NCBI GenBank assembly: GCA_021234535.1 | Contig: SFZH01000008.1 | Span: 17,151,358 to 17,215,357 of the forward strand | Length of the DNA: 64,000 nt | Reading direction: 5' to 3' | From: Stichopus chloronotus | Lineage: Eukaryota; Echinodermata; Holothuroidea; Aspidochirotida; Stichopodidae | Shown here: piece after piece, positions 10,501 through 23,323 of the stretch | How the letters are laid out: the number at the start of each line of letters is the position of its first letter | Numbering within the stretch: the stretch's first letter is position 1 | Position numbers and translations under genes: made by a program | Notes under the pieces: generated by a model | The model's database searches: none | What the model was told of the DNA's origin: nothing | What the model saw: only the letters and a program-made list of their open reading frames with translations

Positions 10501-13500
10501 GTACGTTGTTTTTAAACGCAGATCTCTTCAATATATAAGCTAGAACTTGCTTGAACCAACATCGATTATAAGTACACAAGTTTGTCATCTCAGGTCTAGT
10601 TATTTGAGATTCTAAATGTCACACAACAAATTTGTCCAAGAATTCTCAAGAGTATTTTCTTGGTTCATCAGAGTTCGAGAAGCAAAATTTCCCTTGAATT
10701 CACAAGATCTTTTTCTGGGTACACATCGATATATATAAAAATCAATAAATTGTCCTGTCAAAATACAAATTTGTGGTGTTGTAATTACTACAATGAAACT
10801 GCATCGTGAACTGTATAATTCGTTTAGGGTGTCTTTTCACCAGTAGTTACTCTGTGGGCGTTGCTTCACTGGAAGAGTTGTTACATGTTTTGATTTTATT
10901 TCAGTGTTCTTATATATATAACTGTCAGACAACCACTGCTGCCTAACAAGTCAAAAAAATTGAAAACCCCTCAGGAAGTTCTCTCTGTTCATTGTATACC
11001 AAGAGATGAATGAAATTTAAAAAAAAATCCAAAGTAGGAAACATTCAACCTTAACATTTTGAATGACATTTTTGCAACCATATTGAATTATCTACGGTAA
11101 ACTCTGTAATTTAATACTGTCTATAAACACTCTAAAGAAGAGATGACGGCAGCGTCAGTAAAAGTCAAATTTCAATGTAAATTTGCTTGTTATTTCTCGA
11201 CGGGTCATTGCAATCATCATACTCCTACAAAGATAATTTTGTGCATCTGGAATTGTCAGGATTTGAATCCTTGAAACAAAAGTATTATATTTAAATCCTG
11301 ATAGTAGTTTGAGCTCCGTTCGTCTCTCTATCGACTCTGCTGAAGACTATCTGAAGTATGTGTGTCACTGTCTCTTCATAGAAATCTACACGTGCATGCC
11401 CTTTAACAATCTAATTTGTTACCTTTTGATGCGGACATGTCATATGCCACATTAAATCTATCTACTAAATTTACGTTCGTGGATTCACCACAACATTATA
11501 TTAAAAGATCGACAAAGTTACGTATAGAAACCAACTGATTAAAGAAAAAAAAACAACAATTATTTGTTTCTAACCTATCTCATATTTTGTATAGTAATTA
11601 TATAGTGATCTTATTCCATGCCCCACAGATACAGAGTATCCCTTGCATTCTTGTAAGAATAACCCGGCTTTAAAAAGAAAACATCTATAAATCTACATTA
11701 AAATATTAAAGTGATTGCGTGCGTAGGCAAAAAGTAAAAAACATTGAATTTCATCTCCAAAAAGGCTTTTATAACACCATTCAGACAATCTATGAAAATA
11801 AATAGGTTTCAGTTGGTTAATTCTGCCATATGATTTCAAATTATTCTAACATTCTAACACGAAAAAGTGTAGGATACGATAATGAAGGGGTTGACAGTTT
11901 TCATTCAAATCAATGGTGTGCTTCTTTGGACAAGCCAATGGGAAGTATACTAGTATTGATATTCAGTTAGTCAAAACAACTCAGGATCACTGACGCCGCA
12001 ATGTTGTGTTCAGTTCGTAGGTTATTTGTGCTCCCTTTCACCAAATACTACCATTCCCGATACCGACCAAGGAGCGACAACTTGAGAAGAATGTTTTTTA
12101 TACACTAGTGAGACCTGCTCTGTTGCATATTCATTATGTAGCGCTTACAGTAAAGACCGTTAATTTTCAAATATGATGTCTGTTTTTTTACCGTTTTATC
12201 CCAATCCCGTTGCTTTTCGAAGTATAGTTACTCTCATTTTCCTTCATTGAGAGACACAGTCCGTTCATGTGCAACCTCGCATGTACATTTAAAATAAAGA
12301 AAAAGTTAATATCGAGCATAATCTTATCTTTTTGGTTTTTCATTACACACGCAATCACTTTAACATTAAAACAGTTGTTTTGCTTAGATTTTAATTTAAT
12401 AGGTTTTTAGTCCATTTTGGACACTTATTGCCTCATTCTTCGTAAATAAAATAAAGTCAAAAGTTTGTCTATATAGTCTTCACTCACTCAGGAGGGTTAC
12501 TCAATACTATTTATTTGGAGGGGGGTGAAGATATGTTCGCCCTGCGAACTTAGTCAGTGACCCGCGACCGCATGTTGTAAAAAGAAAAGTAAATAATTAA
12601 TGCTCGGAGCGCACCAAAAAAGTTTTGAATATAAATCCCCCTAGATCGCCAGAAATCGTTTACCCAGGCTCCACATCATTTCTGGTTGTGATAACCTAAC
12701 AATCTGGTATGATGTGCTTTGTAAGTGACCAAATGTTATGAGATTCCGAATGATGAGAAATCTTGGTCATCAGTGCATTTCACAATTATGAACTAATGTG
12801 ATTGTTAAACATTAGATTAACCTAGCGTGTGATTACCATGTGTCCAAAAATTTCATCGACTCACCTGAATGGAGGAAAGTAACGGATGATGTGTTCACTT
12901 CCCAACATACATTGTGGGCAATATCCGTAGGAACTTTCTGATAGTAATTCCGTGAGAAGTGCACCACTCTTTGAATGAACTAAGGTTTGTATGGGGGGTC
13001 CCACATTTTGGATGTAAAACTTATGTTTATCTCTTTCCTATTGTTTTATTTTGGTCTGAAACTCATTAAAAAATTCTCAAAAAATATTGAGACCTTCGAT
13101 CAAAATATATTATTTATTTTTTTATCTCGCAGTTTTGTCATGCGAAATAGATAATTTTGCCCAGCGAGAGCCAAATTTTTGCGAGTAGGGGTTGAGCCAT
13201 CCCAACCCCTTCACAAAAGCATGTGTTGACGTGTTTACCGCGAACTTTTAAATTTACGTTTGTATGCAAGTCAGTTCAAAGTTGGAGCACGTCATGGAGT
13301 GTGTATTAGGTGATACTACTTTGCTCTGTCTCCTTACCATATTCCCAGATGACTATATCTAGTCTGTGAATTACTGCGTCTTGATGTAAATCTGATACAC
13401 CTGACATTAACTTGTCCAATTATAATCTTTTCAGTGGTTCCATATTTTTGCCTTGTAGTCGCGTTAGTGTGCTTATTATAGTACCTTGCTCTTCTTATTC

Positions 13501-15430
13501 TTTTGCTGTTCCATTAGTTTTTGAGAAACCAGTTACCAAGGATGTAAACTTTTTTTTTTATTTCGCCGTTGATTTTTCATCAACTCATATTTGTTTTGCG
13601 TCGTAATTTGACCTCTTTGACCAAACAGCTGCATTGCAGTAACAGATAATCAAGACGGCAATCCACGGAGTTGCATCTCATCCGTATCGTTTTCCATGAT
13701 CATTCGCTCTTTTACATGTAGGTTATGTGTTACAGTAGAGCAAAAGTTTTATTGAACACCCAGAGCTTTACATGATACATGTTCATGGGTACACGTAGCT
13801 AAGCGCAGCACACTCGGCCATGGATGTGCACATAACGATCAAGTCCGTGTGTAAATGTGTAGCAATCATGTGTACGCATCAAAGTAGATATTCTCATGCA
13901 GATTGCGTGTGCGTCGAAATAATCCTTTGATTCCTTTGTTTCTCAGGTCAGCGCGCCACCACTCAGCCAGTTTTGTAATAGTTCTAAGAAATACGTCACA
14001 ATCATTTGCATTACTCAATTTTTTCCCCCGCCAAAACGTACTGTCAGTCACTCAATCCCTTGGCTAGTGTATAGAGATTCGTCATGTTACAACCCAGTTT
14101 TTCTTCAGCGTCGAAAGGACTAGCCGTTAGAAGCAGACTGAGCGAGGACTAAAGTTGTATGTTTGAATATGAAGAATAGGGCTTGGAAGTTGAATTACTA
14201 GTTACTACGACCATTCAACTAATGTTCTGCTTTCTTGAAGGGGCATAGGTTGTGAACAAAATGTCAGACGAAACAAACAATCGTAACAATTCAATTGGGG
14301 GAAGGGCATGTATCTTGTTCAATTAGGGTCTAGCCTAAGGCCTAGGTAATTTAATTTTCTAAACATACAGTAGACCTACAGTAACGTTAGCACGGTCTAC
14401 TGTAGAAGCTTGGTCAGGGTGGGGCCAACTATAGGTTAGGTGAAATGTTAGTTTGATCTAATTTTTTATACGTGTGACACCTAACTTTGACGTAGGGGTC
14501 TCTTTGGGGACATTTTCCTTTCTGACCCTCTCTCACAAAAGTAAAAACATCCACTGCATCATAACTTTAATTCAGCTGGAAAAAAGGTCAAGCCCAGGGG
14601 CCTTATGCAGTCTTGGGACACTGCAGCTGAGCTTAATTGCAAAACAGCAGCAGGTGAAAAACTTCACAAAAGTGTTCAAGCTGAATTGAAATTTCCATTT
14701 ATCAATCAACTCGACTGATAATCCCAATTAAAAAAATCAAAGTGCGAACAGCAAAAACTGAAAGATTTAACTTTGATGAATCTTCATCTAATGATGACAA
14801 CAATGGAAAAATGGAAATACCATGCCAATGAAAATGTTACAACAGAATATAAAATACTAATGGATTTAATACTGATGTAGCCCCTCCACATTTTGAGTAT
14901 GAGAACAGAAACAAGTCTGGTTGGTAATAAGAACCAATCTTCTGTTACAATACGATTTACAAATACCTACATTTAATTACGTAAATACTATTAAAACAAA
15001 ACAAAAAAATGAATGTGTTTCACCTCAGGTGTATGCAACAAGTTCACATTTTCCTAGGGTTCCAATGGGCTATGCTGCTTCACTATGCTTAATGGTGTTC
15101 ACTGCCTACTTCAATTTTCTTTTTCATTTTCAAAATGACAATGTACAATTTTTTATATTAAAGTGGTTATAAGATTCAACTTAGTTAACAGTTTCACATA
15201 GCCACATCTAAAAAGAGAAATATATAATCCCCAAGTGTAGAATTACAATTTTCCAAAGCGACTTATTGTACTAATCATACATGTAAAAACATTTTTTTGA
15301 ATCAAGTCAGCCACATCCAGCATGAAGAGTGCATTCAAGAACGAAACATTGCATGCCTACACAGTACAGTATGCTGTACAGTGAGAGACATTATATATCC
15401 TTAGTTATACTGTGGTCAGTCCCCCCCCCC
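10501..15430. other. Long intron or intergenic gap without recognised exons
   Basis: Nearly 5 kb with no convincing exon. The first 250 bases repeat the region after the other antistasin exons. A dispersed repeat lies at 12040-12360. Short open frames elsewhere show no domain. A C-run lies at about 15421. If the antistasin and WAP exons belong to one gene, this is part of an 11-kb intron; otherwise a gene boundary could be here, but I see no clear terminator or promoter. Confidence 0.4.
12040..12360 (+). repeat. Dispersed repeat, partner at 63430-63750
   Basis: Both copies contain, in order, a CCCGAT-CCGA start, AGTGAGACCTG followed by GCATATTCATTA, an AAATATGAT segment, a CCGTT-CTTT segment and a final CACACGCAAT. 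They share order and orientation with clear divergence, so this is an old interspersed repeat. No coding capacity or terminal repeats are seen. Confidence 0.55.
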
Positions 15431-17623
15431 CCTCCTCTGTTTGGAGGCTGGGTTGTAAGTCTTTCTGTTACTTAAATGAACCTCAGGATTTCTTCAATTC
15501 TCATACTAAGGAAGCATTTGACATCATTAAACTTACTTGCTCTTGATGTGGAAGAGAAATTTGGAACAAATTACCATCCCACCTTTTTCAGCCTAAAATG
15601 AAATTCTTTGTTGCAATGTGCTCAATAAAAAAAAATTGCATATTTCAATACTTAGACTATATGTTGACTCTATTCAATGCAGAACAAACTTCTTCTTCCA
15701 CTGTTCTGAACAACAGTTAAACTACAACAATCTCTCCCAGATTGTTTTACAATCCATTGATACGCTAATTAGCCTATAGTCTGGAAATGAAGTTCCTGCA
15801 TCTGTTGAAAGTGTGGTCAACAAAGACTTCCGCACTTCACAAAACTTAGTATAGCCATGGCAAATGGCAATACTTTATAGTTTATACCACTCTGTGTCTT
15901 TTCAACAATTTCTATGGAACATGCAGTAGCCAGCAGTTACAAGGAGCTTCTTCCTCACTTTTAGTCATGTTGAGACTTTGAGCGTCTTTGTTGCATGTTA
16001 ATGCATATGCAAATCCTTGCTCATCATGTCCTTGAGTCTAAAGACTTTCTACACCAGATGCTGAAATAACAAATTTGCAGTACCTCATCTTTCTCTGTGT
16101 AATAACTAGGTTCAATCAAGATAGATTCTTGGAGATTCTGCAGATTCATTTTGTAGCCCAACCAAAGTTACTTTAGTACTTTCAGTTTTCAGCTGCTCAT
16201 TCTACCTCTTCTCTTCAACTAACCGAACAATGTTAATCTCTGCTACATGCAGTTGCTTTCTCAATTCATGAAAGAAAAAAATGTCAACAACTCTTTCTCA
16301 CCACTTAAAAAGGAAAGCACTTTGCTGTATCTAAACTTTCACAATGAAATAAAATGATGGGACCTCCTGTATAGTCTGGACCATTAGATTTGACATCTGC
16401 CCTTTGTAAAGTGCCCCTTCTGATACTTCATTGGCACTAAGAAAAAACAGATCAAGCTCACATTTAGATGTTATGTAATAGACACCAATATTAATTAAAA
16501 CACTAAATTTCTAGAAGCACACACTTACACTATAGGCAATCAGTCATCACCCAAGCTACATTTGGACTTGGGATAAGGTGCATATTTCCTAACACAAGTT
16601 TTCCTGTAAGACCATATCCAATTTGTTTTTAGTGATCGTATCCAAACTGCCTGTTAAGGCAATACGCTGGTTTTGATTTCACTATAGAACCACAGATAAA
16701 TTGGGCATGACAGACAGAAATTTTTAACATAAGTAAAGTCTGCATAAATCGACACTTTAATCCCAGTTTGATGTGACGTATGAGGCTTTTGTACAGCAAC
16801 CTCTTCCCTTTCTTCAGTCCAATGTTAGTCCAGCATAAAACTGGCATTGTGGTATGTCTCCAAAACCATTTACTGTAAATATGAATTAGAAACCATGCTA
16901 CTTTCCATCAAGAAAGTTTTCATCTGTGTGCCACTAAAAAGGATGGAGCATTCTCATACTCAGTAGGCTAATCCCCAGAGCAAAATAGTAGCGATCTTAA
17001 TTCATGTTATTTGTAGGCGTTACTGTATAGACAGCCTACGTTATTATAAGCAATAGGAGTGACAATTGTGGCAGGACCTGTCCTCGGGCACATTCTCACG
17101 ACAAAATGTTACGTTAGCTACACATTCTGCATAGAAATACAACCTACGCGGCCTACACCACAATGCCAGAGGCAGAAAATGGACTTTCTGTCGCATGCAA
17201 ACCGCAAGGACAAGTTCAACAGTTCTTTCATTTTTCTTCTTTCGATTCAAGACCTAACCCCTAGCATCTCTAAATTGTTATTACGACTATGGATAGCTTG
17301 GTTATTGACTCCGATACAGTGACGGTAATAACATAACGTCAGGCTTTTACCTTGGATACAAGTTTACAACATAGACTTGCTTTGTAGTGGTCTAGGGTTA
17401 GTCAGTAAAGAGTATTTGGAAGCAAGGTGAAGTTTGCAGGCCTGTTCAGACGGTGTGCATTCTCAAGTTAATTGCGCCCAGATCTTCCCCTCCGTCCATG
17501 TTCCTAAGAATGAATTTGCGGAGTCATCCTGGTGTCTGTACAGTAATGCCCATACATGCAGTGCTGGTCTTGACGCCGGTGTACGGCCAGGTCAAAACGT
17601 AAACAACAAGTCACGTGGTTTTA

Positions 17624-17631
17624 TGACGTCA
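17624..17631. promoter_or_regulatory. TGACGTCA (CRE-like) palindrome
   Basis: A perfect cAMP-response-element consensus in block X, with CACGTG about 12 bases upstream. The palindrome is also kept in the X copy at 30443-30450, but the CACGTG is not. No TATA box or first exon can be tied to it, so its use is unproven. Confidence 0.2.
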
Positions 17632-17999
17632 GTGACGAAGCTATGTAACAGTAAAAACATGCTGACTATGGGTATTATCAGAAGAATGTAAAATGACAAT
17701 TTTCAGATATAACCGCTCAGACCAAACATGGTTCCATAGGTTGAAATATTAAGTCATATTGTATGGAAAGCAAAGATGTAATATGATATGTCGCACCTTG
17801 AACCAGCAGAACCTACCCTGTTGCATTATATGCCCTATTGACCTATGACGTCACCGATCGAATGAACAGTACATAAAATAATCAGGTACCTAACGACCAA
17901 GTTTGTTCGTCATTAGACTTACTGTCTAGAATCTTGTGTACTGGTCAAATATAAGTAAAGGTCTTATGTAAATAGCTATTTTGAATTAAAATACAAGCA

Positions 18000-19640
18000 A
18001 AATGAAATTTTCACATATTTGACCTTTCACTTTTAACCTTTGATTTTAAATTTTGATGAGAGACACAACTTCAGACCATGGGTCACCTATTTACCAACTT
18101 TGACCCTCATCGGCTTTGCGGAGGAGTTGGGGACGCAAATTTTGAAATTTCCAAATTTACTTCCGCACACACCCCCACACCCACACCCACACAAACATTC
18201 ACACATTTTGACCCCTACCACGACGGGGGGTTCCAGGTCACCTCAAGGCACATACCAGGTTAGATCCTATGTCTCATATATCAACCATACATGATGTTAC
18301 CATGACAACAGTTTCAAGGGCAACTGAGAGAGCCATTATACATCTTAACGTCCCGAAGCAACTACAATATCTCATCATGTACATTACATGTATAGGGATG
18401 AGATAACAAGAGGGCAATCCACGGAGTGGCATAGCTCATCCTTATCGGGTTTTTTTTTTAGTTTTTTTTTTTCTTTACCCTCGTAGGCCTGTGTTATTAT
18501 GGTCGAGCTTAATTATACACGATACATACGCAGATTGCACATAGTTAGACACACGTATACCTGGCTATGCCAATGTTAAGGACAAGCAAGTGATGTGGGT
18601 ATGTTTACGTGGGCAAAAGTTGCGTGCGCGTCAAAGTATTTCCACCGAAATCGCATGTGAGTCAAAAACTCTTTGAGTTCCTTCCTCAGATCAGTGCCCC
18701 GACCTTTCTGAACGTTTTATAACAGTTCTTAGAGGCCGGTCATGGTCACATGCGTGATTGTATATTTTTCCCCAAAAACAAAAACGTACCGTACTGCAAA
18801 CATCTCATCACCAATTGTCTAGAATATGGACCTACGGTTGTTAAGAAAAAATGAATGAGGATACTAACAAAGCATGAGAAAGTGACGTTGTTATCAAACA
18901 TAATCGTTCAGCACAAAACATGGATGCAAGCAAGGTGAAATACTAAAATCACTAGTACTAAAAGAAATTACCGAACTGTACTACGTGCTGTAATAATAGT
19001 ATCAAATTTTGACCTATGACGCCGTCAATTGCATTGGTACTTCATCTCATATTAAGGGACCTAACAACCCAGTTTGGAATTTAGTCGATTTACTGACCAG
19101 AGGGAAATAGTGATACACTTTTTAAAAACATTTTTCCGATCAGAGATTTGACCTCTGACCCTAAATTTCGATTGGATACACATCTCCAAACCATGGGTCA
19201 CCTACATAACAACTTTGAACTTCATCAGCATTGCCGTCTAGGAGGATTTGCAGACGGAAACTTTTCACGGTCAGATTTGACCTATGACCTCTGCCGTGAC
19301 ATTTGACCTCAAAAAATATGTCAACATGACTTTCAGATTAATTTTGTACACCGGTGATATATTTGAAGGTCCCATGAAAATATTCATTTTAGAAATATAG
19401 CGAAATAAGATTTTCCACTATTTGATCTTTGACCTCTGACCTTAAATTTTGATGGGAGCCTTCAGACCACTCTGAACTTCAGATCACGGTTCATCTATCT
19501 GCTAACTTCGACCTTCATCGGCACGGTTTCTGCGGTTGTGGTTGGAGTTGCAGACGAGTGTCAAATTTGACCTCTGAACTTGAAGTTGGTCTCAAAACAC
19601 ATGCAAATATAATTTTTAGATAAGATACCATGTTGAACAC
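18000..19640. repeat. TGACC-rich subrepeats, roughly 0.3 kb each
   Basis: Successive diverged units share phrases such as GACCTTAAATTTTGATG, ACCATGGGTCACCTA, CTTTGACCTTCATCGGC and GTCAAATTTGACCT. The same family recurs at 30790-33010 and in each 5.3-kb repeat. It is not coding: stops occur in all frames. Confidence 0.7.
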
Positions 19641-19875
19641 CCCATGTACCAAAAACCAATCTTACCTAACGTTACCATGTTGTTATGGCAACTGGGAGAG
19701 ACACAATAACCTCTGATCATCAAGCAACTACAATATCTCATATACGTTACATTTTTAAGAATGATATAATTAATTTCTTTAAAATTGCGTGTCTTTGCAT
19801 AGCAACCAATATTTACTAGTTCCATTCATTTCATCAATTCAATTGATTTATGTTGTATTTGATTGTTTGTTCTAG

Positions 19876-19980
19876 CTAACTCAATTGTCCTGAAACCGGG
19901 ATTGATATTTGTGTACCACAATGCCCAAGGACTATCTCTAAGCAAAATGTTTGGGTGGCAACCCCGTTTAGAGCCGTTAC
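19876..19980 (+). pseudogene. Decayed WAP exon in block X, copy 1
   Basis: After an acceptor-like TGTTTGTTCTAG, one frame reads CPETGIDICVPQCPRTISKQ, matching the N-terminal half of a WAP domain (C-x7-C-x3-C; the usual first gap is 10). The later cysteines (CC, C, C) are missing. Relative to block X copy 2, about four bases near the start are absent, which shifts the reading frame from the acceptor. It is therefore a broken exon. It lies one WAP-block length upstream of the intact exon at 21533. Confidence 0.5.
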
Positions 19981-20455
19981 TTACATTTTTGATATAAAAA
20001 AAAACTAATGGCAGGTTCCATTGGAAAGCAGCCATACACGAAAAGTGTTTTGGAATGCAGAGGCAGAACCGTCAATCAGAGTAGAGAATACGGGCACTTC
20101 ACACTCAAGTGACGAGTTCACTTGGAAAGAACAAAAAAAAAAAAGAAAAAAAGGGGGTGTAGGGTGAGTCCATGCAGAAATATTTGAACGGAGAGAAACC
20201 GTTGATGTTCTGTGGAGCGTACAAAAAGGTTTAAGCTTTACGAACTCTCCAGATTGCCAGAAATGACACTTCCTTGGTGTTTTGAGCTAATGTTTTCTGC
20301 AATTTCTCAATAAATGAGAAAAATATCGATCTGGAGAACGGTAATACATATCGGATTGGTTGAGATTAACAATAATCATAATGAATTCGGCATCGTCTTT
20401 CAATTACTCATGGAACACTTCAAAATAAGGAGAGAAGAGACGGAGGCTGAACGTA

Positions 20456-21532
20456 CCTTTACATGTATGTCAATTAACCCTCTATATCCCTTCCTGATTA
20501 AAGAGAACAAGTAATTTAAGAAAAAAACATCTGAACTGAGTTTGATTCGCTGAAGGTAGTCACGATTAATTTACTTTTACTTATCAATATTGAATAAACT
20601 TGTTGGTTGTTATATACAGCCTACTGTAAGGGTTGCAATGTTGTATCATTATCATCGATTACAATGACAAAACTCAGTAGAACCTATTTGTCATCACTTC
20701 TCACCAACGAGATATGTAGTAATTGTAAGCACAAGAATGTCAATCTAATTTGCATAAAGGTCTGGAGTACTTTTGATTTGTCATAAACGTGTCAAAGGTC
20801 TTATACAGTGTTGGTTATGTGTTTGTAATGGAATGTGCTGCAGCATGTTTGCAGCTAAAGGTTGGAGCAAGCGAGGTGATTACATATTAATTATTATACA
20901 ATGGGAGTAGATAATCCTACTTTTTTCAAGGAGGTGAAAAGTCATTTGAGGTCACCAGAGGATGAATTAGTTATGTCATGAAGTAAATGTTGGTAGGACT
21001 TTAAACTGAAATCTTTGGTAGTTCTTGATGAATAAATAATATCTGTTGTTTTTAGAGAGGGCAAAGGTTACATGAGATTAGAAGAAGTGACAGTTTATAA
21101 AACATTGTGGACATGATATCTAAAGAAAGGAAGTTGTTTGCATTCCTGACAGTTCAGGCCTGTAAAATAATGTTGAAAGGAATATATATATCGAGCATGA
21201 TGGCGAATTCTGTGTACTGGCAAGAAAATAATATAAATGAAAACATCTTAATAGCCTAACTAAGTATTGAAAGGTGAATACGAAATTCTTGAAGCCCTGC
21301 ATAGTGAGACAGTGAACTCACATCCAGGACACTATGTTATTCGTTCCTATATACTAACCCCAAAACGTAGGCCCAGACCACCCCTTTGGACCTCTTTCTG
21401 TGACCACACGCAGCGCAATAACAGATAAATGATTCCCTGCCAATTTGGTCTCCTATGCGTAACTGTAGTTTACTTTCGTCGGTTTCATTAGGTTAATTGA
21501 TTAAATATTGTATATAAATGTTTTCTTTGCAG
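20456..21532. repeat. WAP-block intron
   Basis: The intron preceding the first intact WAP exon. Its first half matches the sequence that follows every WAP exon (ATTAACCCTCTATATCC onward) and its last 400 bases match those that precede every WAP exon. A GAAGTGACAGTTTATAAAAC segment is shared with the other copies. No extra exon is seen. Confidence 0.7.
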
Positions 21533-21676
21533 ATAAACCGGGAAGCTGCCCTGCCGTTGAGCCTGGCGGTTTCGGAATTTGCGTAGAAGAATGCTCTGAT
21601 GACCATAAGTGCCCTGGTGAACAGAAGTGCTGCCGAAATGGATGTGGACACACCTGCCTGGATCCTATTCCTGATG
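21533..21676 (+). CDS. WAP four-disulfide core exon W1 (phase 1-1, 48 codons)
   Basis: The acceptor TTTTCTTTGCAG and donor GTAAGT bound a complete WAP domain. Eight cysteines are spaced C-x10-C-x3-C-x5-C-x5-CC-x3-C-x3-C, starting [16 protein letters not shown] and ending [15 protein letters not shown] domains are secreted and commonly inhibit serine proteases or kill bacteria; in elafin the contact residue follows the second cysteine, which here is Val. The loop between cysteines 2 and 3 is short (VEE). Compared with W2 it has 13 amino-acid-changing codons and 3 silent ones, while the introns are nearly the same. That is a strong hint of selection for change. Which target it inhibits, if any, is unknown. 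Confidence 0.92.
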
Positions 21677-23179
21677 GTAAGTGCAAATGTCAATTAACCC
21701 TCTATATCCCTTCCTGATTGAAGAGAACAAGGACAATTGAGAAAAAAACATCTGAACTGGGTTGATTTTCGCTGGAGGTAGTCACCTTTAATTTACTTTT
21801 ACTTTTCAATTTGGAATAAACTCTTGTTGGTTCTTCTACAGCCTACTGTAAGGGTTGCAATGTTGTATCATTATCATCGATTACAATGACAAAACTCTGT
21901 AGAACTTATTTGTCGTCATTTCTCACTAACAAGTTGTATAGTAATTGTAAGCACAAGAATGTCAATCTAATTTGCATAAAGGTATGAAGTACTTTTGATT
22001 TGTCATAAACGTGTCAAAAGCCTTATACAGTGTTGTTTATGTGTTTATAATGGAATGTGCTGCAGAATGTTTGCAGCTAAAGGTTGGAGCAAGCGAGGTC
22101 GTTACATAATAATTATTACACAATGGGAGTAGATAATCCTACTTTTTTCAAGGAGGTGAAAAGTCATTTGAGGTCACCAGAGGATGAATTTAGATATATC
22201 ATGAGGTAAATGTTGGTGGGACTTTAAAGTGAAATCCTTGGTAGTTCTTGATGAATAAATGATATCTGTTGTTTTTAGAGAGGGCAAAGATTACATGAGA
22301 TTAGAAGAAGTGACAGTTTATAAAACATTGTGGACACGATATCTAAAGAAAGGAAGTTGCATGAACTTCAACCTTGGTGCATAGGCTGTCCATTGTGAGA
22401 AGACAATCATTTATTGTTACATGTGGGATGTTAAAATGTCATCATTTAAGGTACCTAGCCTTTAGCAAAAGTTCTGGACTATGTTTGCTGAACGATTAGT
22501 GATATACCCTCCATGCGAAGAGTCAATCCGTCCGTGTAAAGATTATATGCACCATATATTGAAAAAGATTTTACATTATACTTGTTCTGCACTCTCCGCA
22601 TGCACAACTGCCCAATTACTAGACATCAGTTGCTAGCCATCACTTCCAGTAGCTTATATGTTACCTGGTGTTCTTATAGCAATACCATGTGTAGTTTGAA
22701 CTCACCAACGAACACAATATACATGCTATAATGCACAATTTTGGTCTTCTCATTCGGTACTGCAGACATTGCAGCAACCGCTGTTTGCATTCCTGACAGT
22801 TTAGGCCTGTAAAATAATGTTGAAAGGAATATATATATCGAGCATGATGGCGAATTCCGTGTACTGGCAAGAAAATAATATAAATGAAAATATCTTAATA
22901 GCCTAACTTAGTATTGAAAGGTGAATACGAAATTCTTGAAGCCCTGCATAGTGAGACAGTGAACTCACATCCAGGACACTATGTTATTCGTTCCTGTATA
23001 CTAACCCCAAAACGTAGGCCCAGACCACCCCTTTGGACCTCTTTCCGTGACCACACGCAGCGCAATAACAGATGAATGATTCCCTGCCAATTTGGTCTCC
23101 TATGCGTAACTGTAGTTTACTTTCGTCGGTTTCATTAGGTTAATTGATTAAATATTGTATATAAATGTTTTCTTTGCAG
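21677..23179. repeat. WAP-block intron between W1 and W2
   Basis: About 1.5 kb, nearly the same as the introns around the other WAP exons and parent of the 1.63-kb unit amplified later. It includes the CATCATTTAAGGTACCTAGC segment near 22440 that marks the join point in the 3.68-kb units. No additional exon is visible. Confidence 0.8.
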
Positions 23180-23323
23180 ATAAACCGGGAAACTGCCCTG
23201 CCGTTGAGTCTGACTTTTTCGGAATTTGCTCAGAAGAATGCTCTGATGACCATGAGTGCACTGGTAAACAGAAGTGCTGTTCAAATGGATGTGGACATAC
23301 CTGCCAGGATCCGGTTCGTGAAG
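23180..23323 (+). CDS. WAP four-disulfide core exon W2 (phase 1-1, 48 codons)
   Basis: The same splice sites and cysteine pattern as W1. It begins [16 protein letters not shown] and ends [12 protein letters not shown]. The residue after the second cysteine is Ser rather than Val, and acidic and aromatic residues replace PGG in the first loop. Its domain is identical in protein sequence to the eight amplified exons W3-W10, which differ only by lacking two codons (Val-Arg) in the tail. Together with its position relative to block Z, this makes it the counterpart of W10 at 52334. Confidence 0.92.

Larger units (their letters stand above)
15440..20455. repeat. Duplicated block X, copy 1
   Basis: Partner of 29345-33845. 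Shared landmarks include a TTCAATTCTCATA segment near 15490/29395, a TGACGTCA-containing stretch near 17580-17640/30390-30460, the TGACC-rich subrepeats, and a decayed WAP exon near 19876/33258. Copy 1 has about 1 kb (16510-17500) missing from copy 2 and lacks the TTAA-flanked insertion present in copy 2. At about 20455 it passes abruptly into WAP-downstream intron, so an older WAP exon was probably lost at this join. No intact gene is recognised. Confidence 0.75.

Noticed and set aside
17434..17691. Open frame with partner at 30337-30582
   Set aside because: The similarity extends into non-coding flanks at the same level, so it reflects duplication of block X rather than coding constraint.
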